From positions 1-64,000 of the forward strand of contig CAMVMU010000004.1 of assembly GCA_947168655.1 (NCBI GenBank): DNA of 64,000 nt, in the 5' to 3' direction. Under the pieces are notes generated by a model. It made no database searches, was not told the DNA's origin, and worked only from the letters and a program-made list of their open reading frames with translations. Positions 58,426-64,000 of this stretch are shown in pieces. Within the stretch, counting starts at the first letter, position 1, and each line of letters starts with the position of its first letter. A program made the translations under genes and the position numbers. The DNA is from an uncultured Oscillospiraceae bacterium. Lineage in GTDB: Bacteria; Bacillota; Clostridia; Oscillospirales; Oscillospiraceae.

Positions 58426-58587
58426 CTGGCGGAAATTGTCAAGAGTTTTTTGATAATACTTGGAATCAACTGCAAGCTATCAACCGGTGGTTGATATTTT
58501 TCCGATTATTCTCATGTGGTTTTTTCTGTGTAGGGGAATTATAATGCAATCGAACCGGTTCAAAGAACGCAAACAAGGAGAAAGACT

Positions 58588-59382
58588 ATGAATATCGGAG
58601 CAAAAATCAGATTTCTGCGTAAAGAGAAGAAAGTAACCCAGGAGGAACTGGCGGAATATCTGCACATCTCTTCCCAGGCAGTCAGCAAGTGGGAGACGGG
58701 GGCGTCCAGCCCCGACATCGACCTGCTGCCCAAGCTGGCCATCTTTTTCGGCACCTCTCTGGACCGCCTGCTGGATTTTGACCAGAGCCAGGTGGACGCG
58801 GCGGTGGAAGCGCTGGTGGCTGAAAGCGGAAGAGGCGGAAACGACCCCGCCGCATCCGAGGCGTTTCTGCGCAAGTCGCTGGAGAAGTACCCCAACAACG
58901 ACCTGCTGCTCACCTGCATTCTGGAGGATATGCAGGAACAGAACGCCGACAGGAGCCGCAGCGCTGAGATCATCGAGGTCGGCGAGCGCATCCTGGCCTG
59001 CACGAAGGACGATGAACTGAAAATTGACGTGCTGCGCATCATGGCGGAAACGTACCACGGCATGAGCGAACAGGCCATGGCCGAGTACTACCTGGCAAAG
59101 ATCCCCGGCCTGCACTTTTAGTACTACGAGATCGCCGCAGCCATCAAAGCCGGCAAAGACCGGCTGGAGAACGTGGAGAAAATGGAGGACCTGTGCATCG
59201 ACAAGCTGATCTGCGCCCTTTGGATGCGGCGGGAGGAGGCGGACACAGACGGACGCGCCGCCATCGATGCGCAGGCGCGGGAAATGTTCGCATTCTTCAA
59301 GTGCTATCCGGCGTATCAGAAAATCACGGAGATCATGGAGCGGTACTGGAACGACGGGACAATCATGACCATTTACCAATGA
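58588..59382 (+). pseudogene. XRE-family HTH regulator interrupted by one in-frame TAG (59119-59121)
   Basis: HTH IGAKIRFLRKEKKVTQEELAEYLHISSQAVSKWETGASSPDIDLLPKLA; frame continues past TAG as YYEIAAAIKAGKDRLENVEKMEDLCIDKLICALWMRREEAD...TIMTIYQ. Confidence 0.75.
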
Positions 59383-59460
59383 CGGTCTTCGCCATAATCC
59401 CGCGTGAAACAGAAGATGAAACGAACAGCAAAATACAAAGACCGGGAGCGTAGGCAGACG

Positions 59461-59512
59461 AAAACCCCGGGACGATTTTCCTGTCCATGCAGGGAAATCG
59501 CCCCGGGGTTTT
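59461..59512. terminator. Long bidirectional hairpin terminator
   Basis: AAAACCCCGGG-a-CGATTT-t-CCTG-tccatg-CAGG-g-AAATCG-c-CCCGGGGTTTT. Confidence 0.85.
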
Positions 59513-59558
59513 GCTTAAGTGAATATAAAAAACGAACAGGGAAAAGGTGCGGCGCATC

Positions 59559-60677
59559 TCACCGGGACAGATCCATCAGCCGGATGATCTCCTCACAGCA
59601 GGAGTTCTCCGGCATGACCACGTTGCGGTTCACAAAGTCCATAAACGCCTGATCCACAACGGGTCCGGCTTCGATTGCCCGGAGGATCGGTTCGGGGGTC
59701 CGGGCCTTCATCAGGGGGATCCCGGTCTCATAATCCAGATTCAGCGCCCGTTTTTCCGAGTAGTGATCCCAGTCGTACATATAGAGAAAGACCGGGAGGC
59801 GGCACAGGCCGGCCTCGTAGATGATGCTGGAGTAATCGCTGATGACGTAATCGGCCACGGCCATGGCGTCGATCTGGTTCATATCGGCGGAAATGATCCG
59901 CGGGTCGCTGATCTGCATTTGGCTGACGCTGTGGGGCTTGTAGATTAGATTGAAGCGCTGGAAGTCCACCTGATCGATCAGAGAACGCACCGCGTCGCTG
60001 TCCTCCTGCGAAAAGCTCTTGCGGAAGGTGGGGCAGTAGAGGATGTTCTTCTTCGTCCCCAGAGCGGGGATCTTTTCGATCCATCTGCTGCGGATCCGTG
60101 CCATCTCCTCCTTGTCCAGCAGGATATCGGCGCGGGGCTGGGGAATCTGCAGGACCTTGTCCGGCGTTGTGCGGAAGCCCTCGATGTAGTCCTGCAGGTA
60201 GGAAAAGGAGGAGATCAGGATATAGGTGTAGTTGTAGTGCATCCGCATCAGCCTGGCAATGACCGGGTCGCTGCCCTCCTCCATGTCCAGCATGGCGTAT
60301 CCGAACTTTTTCATGCAGCCCATGGAGTGCCACATCTGAATGACGATCAGGGACTTTTTGTGGTTCAGTACGCTGATGGGGATGCAGTAGGAGTCCAGAA
60401 CGACCGCCTTTGCCGTGGCAATATGCACCATCTGCCGGAGAATATGGAAAAGATACGGGATGGGGTTGCCCAGCTTCTTTGCCAGGATCAGCACCCTGCA
60501 GTCCGGATACTCCCGCAGGATCCGGTCCTTCAGCAGGCGCATGTCAACCGACGGATGGTCGGACTGGCGGCTGATCATGACCACCTTTTTCTGCGTTGGC
60601 AGGAGCTTCATTGGCAGATACAGCAGCCGCATCCCCGCAATCGCCAGGCGAATGGCGAGATATTTCAATTTCTTCAT
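59559..60677 (-). CDS. CDP-glycerol glycerophosphotransferase family protein (TagB/TagF-like)
   Basis: SLIVIQMWHSMGCMKKFGYAM; ILYCPTFRKSF; LIYKPHSV; VISDYSSIIYEAGLCRLPVFLYMYDWDHY. Confidence 0.9.
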   Translation of the reverse strand: MKKLKYLAIRLAIAGMRLLYLPMKLLPTQKKVVMISRQSDHPSVDMRLLKDRILREYPDCRVLILAKKLGNPIPYLFHILRQMVHIATAKAVVLDSYCIPISVLNHKKSLIVIQMWHSMGCMKKFGYAMLDMEEGSDPVIARLMRMHYNYTYILISSFSYLQDYIEGFRTTPDKVLQIPQPRADILLDKEEMARIRSRWIEKIPALGTKKNILYCPTFRKSFSQEDSDAVRSLIDQVDFQRFNLIYKPHSVSQMQISDPRIISADMNQIDAMAVADYVISDYSSIIYEAGLCRLPVFLYMYDWDHYSEKRALNLDYETGIPLMKARTPEPILRAIEAGPVVDQAFMDFVNRNVVMPENSCCEEIIRLMDLSR

Positions 60678-60687
60678 GGCGTCCTTC

Positions 60688-62187
60688 TCATTCCGCGCCG
60701 AATACCGCGTCCAGGATCCGGTCGCTGGCCGTATATGAGCCGTTGGTCAGGCACATATCGATCATATGCTTCTGAGGGGGGATACGGGGCACGTCCCGCT
60801 GCTCCAGGGTCCGGATCAGCTCCTCCGACGTCCTGCAGATGATGCCCGGCGCGGTCTTGTGGACCGGCTCATGGACGCCTCTGGCAAGGGTGTATTCCTC
60901 CTCGTCATAGATGTAGAACAGAATGGGTTTTTCCAGCAGCAGATAGTCATAAAAGCAGGAGGAATAATCCGTGATCAGAATATCGCTGACATACATCAGG
61001 GCGTTCAGATCATCCTCCGAATAGTCCTTGAGCCGGCCGGCGTATTCCGGCGCGATGGGCATGCGCTGGCGGATAAAGTGGTGCCACTTAAAGATAAAAA
61101 TGCTGTCGGTCTCCTGGCACATCTGCCAGATGGCCGCCTGATCGATGTGGGAGAAGTCGTAGAAGGCCTCCTTCTGCCCCTGTCCGCGAAAGGTGGGGGC
61201 GAAGAGGATGACCCGCTTCTCCGCAAGCTCCGGATGCCGCCCGTATACGTCGTTCCGCGCCGCCTGCTGCACGTCCGGATCCAGAAAATGCTCCAGACGG
61301 GGCATCCCTGTGGGGAGCAGCACCCTGGGGTTCACACCGAAAACCTCCGCGTAGATATCCCGCAGGCTCTCGTTTCCGATCACCGCGTGGGTGTACTGCC
61401 GGTGGCAGGATTGGTAGGGGTGGGGGGAGCCTTTCAAGCCGAAGCGGGCATATCCCACCAGCTTATAACCGATCCCGGCGTGCCAGAGCTGCACCAGCTT
61501 CACGTTCCGATCCAGCTTCACATAGGACAGGCAGGGCATGTAGTCGTCAATAAACAGGGTATCCGCCGACGCGATTCTGCGCAGCATTTTCAGCTGCGCG
61601 GAAATACCGCGCTTGGTGCTGTCGCAAAAGTACGCCGTCATGGGATGGGTCCGGTCCAGGCCTCGCTCTTCCATCCGGCGCATGACGGCCTGCATGTTCT
61701 CGGAGGCCCCGTCACGGGTCTGGGACAGGAAGGCGGTTCGCCGTTTCCGCCCGGCGGTCATGATCCGCCAAAAGCGGTAAATCACCTGCATTCCCAGGCG
61801 AATGATCTCCTGCCGGATTGTTCTTCTTTCGGGACGGCGGTTATCCTTCACGAACTGGGGCGTCATCCGCAGCCGGTTTTGCTGATAGTCGTAGTTAAAG
61901 GAGACGATATAGTGGGATCCGCTTCCGTAGGAGAACACCCGGGAGAGCTCCGGCAGCTTCTTCCGGACCTCTGCCGACACGGCGATGCCCTCCGGCCCGA
62001 TTGCCCACGTACCGGATTCCACAAAATGTCCGTCGCCCACGTTGCTCAGGCAAATCTGCGCCGTACCGTCACCCGCTGCGCGGAAGGGATACGTGCGATC
62101 GCCGCAGGTAATGAACAGGGAGGTCTCCTCCCCGGCGTCACATTCGATCCGGAGTATGGTGCGCGTCCAGACGATATCACGTATCAA
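60688..62187 (-). CDS. CDP-glycerol glycerophosphotransferase family protein (TagF-like)
   Basis: VKLVQLWHAGIGYKLVGYARFGLKGSPHPYQSCHRQYTHAVIGNES; VILFAPTFRGQGQ; FKWHHFIRQ; DILITDYSSCFYDYLLLEKPILFYIYDEEEYT. Confidence 0.92.
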   Translation of the reverse strand: MIRDIVWTRTILRIECDAGEETSLFITCGDRTYPFRAAGDGTAQICLSNVGDGHFVESGTWAIGPEGIAVSAEVRKKLPELSRVFSYGSGSHYIVSFNYDYQQNRLRMTPQFVKDNRRPERRTIRQEIIRLGMQVIYRFWRIMTAGRKRRTAFLSQTRDGASENMQAVMRRMEERGLDRTHPMTAYFCDSTKRGISAQLKMLRRIASADTLFIDDYMPCLSYVKLDRNVKLVQLWHAGIGYKLVGYARFGLKGSPHPYQSCHRQYTHAVIGNESLRDIYAEVFGVNPRVLLPTGMPRLEHFLDPDVQQAARNDVYGRHPELAEKRVILFAPTFRGQGQKEAFYDFSHIDQAAIWQMCQETDSIFIFKWHHFIRQRMPIAPEYAGRLKDYSEDDLNALMYVSDILITDYSSCFYDYLLLEKPILFYIYDEEEYTLARGVHEPVHKTAPGIICRTSEELIRTLEQRDVPRIPPQKHMIDMCLTNGSYTASDRILDAVFGAE

Positions 62188-62230
62188 GCTTGGTCCCTCC
62201 CTGCTCCTGTTATCTTCGCGCTCCGCGCGA

Positions 62231-63325
62231 TTATTCGGCCTGCTGCCAGGTCATGCTGGCGATCATGCGGCGATACGCCTCCACGAGCCCCACTTCGGGC
62301 TCCCAGCCCAGGGCACGCAGCTTGGCGGATGACAGCTTCAGCTTCGTATCCGGCGCGTATCCAAAGGTGTTGCTCTCTGGTATGTCGAACACGACCCGGA
62401 TGGGTGATGCGGCAACCTGTCCGGCAACAAGCTGCGCCATGGCGGCTATGGTGGTGTGGCAGACCTCATTGGCCACGTTATAGGCCTCGGCGTCCGCCCC
62501 GTGGAGCAGGATCGTCAGCAGGCCGCGAATGGTGTCTCTGGTGTAACAGTAGTTGCCCTCCGAGCGTCCGGCGGTGTGCAGCACGATGTCCTGAGCGCTG
62601 ATAGCGCTCCTGGCGAACTGGGCAAAAACGCGGTTTTCACCCCGCAGGATCCCGGCGCCGAAGGTTTGTGAAAGTCGGGCAATCCGCACAGGTACGCCGT
62701 ACTCGGCGTGATACGCCACGCACATGTTTTCGCACATGCGCTTGGATTCGGGATAATTGCTGCGTATCCGGAGAGGGTCAATGTATCCCAGATCGTCTTC
62801 TGTCACCGGCCGGTCAAAGTCCACGGTACCGTACATCTCCATGGAGGAGATGTAGATCATGCTGCGCACGCCGTGCTGCTTTGCCAGCTCCAGCATCTGC
62901 CGGGTCCCCTCCAGGGAAATGCGGATGGTCTCCGCCGGCTTCTCCACCATCAGCTTTGACGCGGTGACGCTGGCGGCGTGGATGATATAATCCAGAGTCA
63001 GGTCATCCGGGAAGTAGTCCCGGAAGGGGTCGGTCACGTCCCCGGTGAGAATGACGACGTCTCCGCGCGCCAGCAGCTCACCGAAAATCTCCTCTGCCTT
63101 TGCCCTGCTGCGGACCAGCAGATAGATGGTCATGCCGGCGTGATGAACGCGGTTATAGCAGGCCAGAGCTCTTGCCAGCTGGCTTCCCACCAGACCGGTC
63201 GCTCCCGTGATCAGCAGGGAGCTGCCGGCAAGGGCGCTGAACCGCCCGTTGTCCCCGGCGATGATCTCCAGATCCTCCTGGAGGACAGGATCGCCGTTTG
63301 CCTCGATCCGGTATGCGTTAGTCAT
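62231..63325 (-). CDS. NAD-dependent epimerase/dehydratase (extended SDR)
   Basis: SSLLITGATGLVGSQLARAL; IIHAASVT; YISSMEMYG; YPESKRMCEN (YxxxK). Confidence 0.92.
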   Translation of the reverse strand: MTNAYRIEANGDPVLQEDLEIIAGDNGRFSALAGSSLLITGATGLVGSQLARALACYNRVHHAGMTIYLLVRSRAKAEEIFGELLARGDVVILTGDVTDPFRDYFPDDLTLDYIIHAASVTASKLMVEKPAETIRISLEGTRQMLELAKQHGVRSMIYISSMEMYGTVDFDRPVTEDDLGYIDPLRIRSNYPESKRMCENMCVAYHAEYGVPVRIARLSQTFGAGILRGENRVFAQFARSAISAQDIVLHTAGRSEGNYCYTRDTIRGLLTILLHGADAEAYNVANEVCHTTIAAMAQLVAGQVAASPIRVVFDIPESNTFGYAPDTKLKLSSAKLRALGWEPEVGLVEAYRRMIASMTWQQAE

Positions 63326-64000
63326 CGTGCCGCCCCTTGTTCATGCGGATGTTGGTCCGGTCGGTGAGGCCGAAGCCGAAGGCCTGCTCGTTCTCACGGT
63401 ACTGCAGGAGGGCCCGGAACAGGTACACGTCCTCGGGCGTGGTGACCTTGATGTTGCCGCGATTGCCCTCCACGATATGGGCGGTGATCCCCTGGGAACG
63501 GACAATGGTGCAGGCGTCCACCATGTTTTCGTAGCGCTCCGGGCGGGCGCGCACCACGTCGTGGGCGTCGATGATCTGGCCCAGATAGAAGCTCTGGGGC
63601 GCCTGGGCGGAATAGCAGTTCTTGCGCGGGGGAACGTCGGCAATCTCCACGTTGTCGCTGCTCAGGACAATGGTCTCAAAGCAGGGGGTGCAGGTGATGG
63701 CGTTGCCGTACTGCTTGACGCACTCGATGTTTTTGGAGATCACCTCATAGGTGATGAACGGCCGGACGCCATCGTGGATCAGCACGATAGAATCCCGCGG
63801 GTTTTCCTCCTCCGCCTTCTTCAGGGCGTTGTAGATGGTATCCTGAGCGGTTTCGCCGCCCTCCACCACGCCGGCCACCTTTTTGATGTGGTACTCCTCC
63901 AGAAGTTCCTTCACGTAGGGGATGTAGTCCTTCAACACCGCCAGATAGATCCTGTCGATCTCCCTGTGGTATTCAAACTGCTGGATGGTATGGATCAGAA
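63318..64000 (-). CDS. IspD/TarI-type cytidylyltransferase, N-terminus beyond window
   Basis: VEGGETAQDTIYNALKKA; VLIHDGVRPFIT; AQAPQSFYLGQIIDAHD; GNRGNIKVTTPEDVYLFRALLQ. Confidence 0.9.
   Translation of the reverse strand, partial: LIHTIQQFEYHREIDRIYLAVLKDYIPYVKELLEEYHIKKVAGVVEGGETAQDTIYNALKKAEEENPRDSIVLIHDGVRPFITYEVISKNIECVKQYGNAITCTPCFETIVLSSDNVEIADVPPRKNCYSAQAPQSFYLGQIIDAHDVVRARPERYENMVDACTIVRSQGITAHIVEGNRGNIKVTTPEDVYLFRALLQYRENEQAFGFGLTDRTNIRMNKGRHDD

Noticed and set aside
59173-59382. Independent 69-aa gene
   Set aside because: Same frame as the XRE regulator after a single TAG; treated as its downstream fragment
1-64000. Anti-phage defence island, prophage, integrase or transposase
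   Set aside because: No ORF shows recombinase, restriction, toxin-antitoxin, retron or phage structural motifs; content is overwhelmingly housekeeping

Overview
This 64 kb window is a GC-rich Firmicutes/Clostridia-type chromosome segment (gene content suggests Oscillospiraceae-like; inference) that spans the probable replication origin. The origin block is gyrA-gyrB-remB-recF-yaaA-dnaN-dnaA on the minus strand, then rpmH-rnpA-yidD-yidC-jag on the plus strand. Left of it are mnmE, prmA, a VanW-domain protein, a Noc-like ParB paralogue, a helicase loader and DnaD-like pair, zapA, dut, maf, mreC/mreD/PBP2, a GH13 enzyme, soj/spo0J, serS, mscL, rsmG, a MinD-like ATPase, mgsA, hisS/aspS, a MATE transporter, nadE, rpsT and glyS. 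Right of it are ackA, xth, metG, tatD, a GntR/ABC operon, an XRE-type regulator broken by one in-frame TAG, and the edge of a CDP-polyol (teichoic-acid-like) surface-polymer locus. I found no CRISPR, transposase, prophage, rRNA or tRNA gene and no obvious new multi-gene system. The best leads are small: (1) an exact parS inside a 28-bp perfect palindrome followed by T6, so it may also be an intrinsic terminator; (2) a B. subtilis-like basal unwinding element (degenerate DnaA boxes plus six DnaA-trios) between dnaA and dnaN; (3) two ParB paralogues whose specificity residues split into parS-type and Noc-type, with one NBS-like site; (4) a glyS T-box leader with an apparently atypical, very short Stem I; (5) several long perfect palindromes at promoters and the origin; (6) two structured intergenic repeat-like elements. 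All calls come from reading the sequence; no searches were run.
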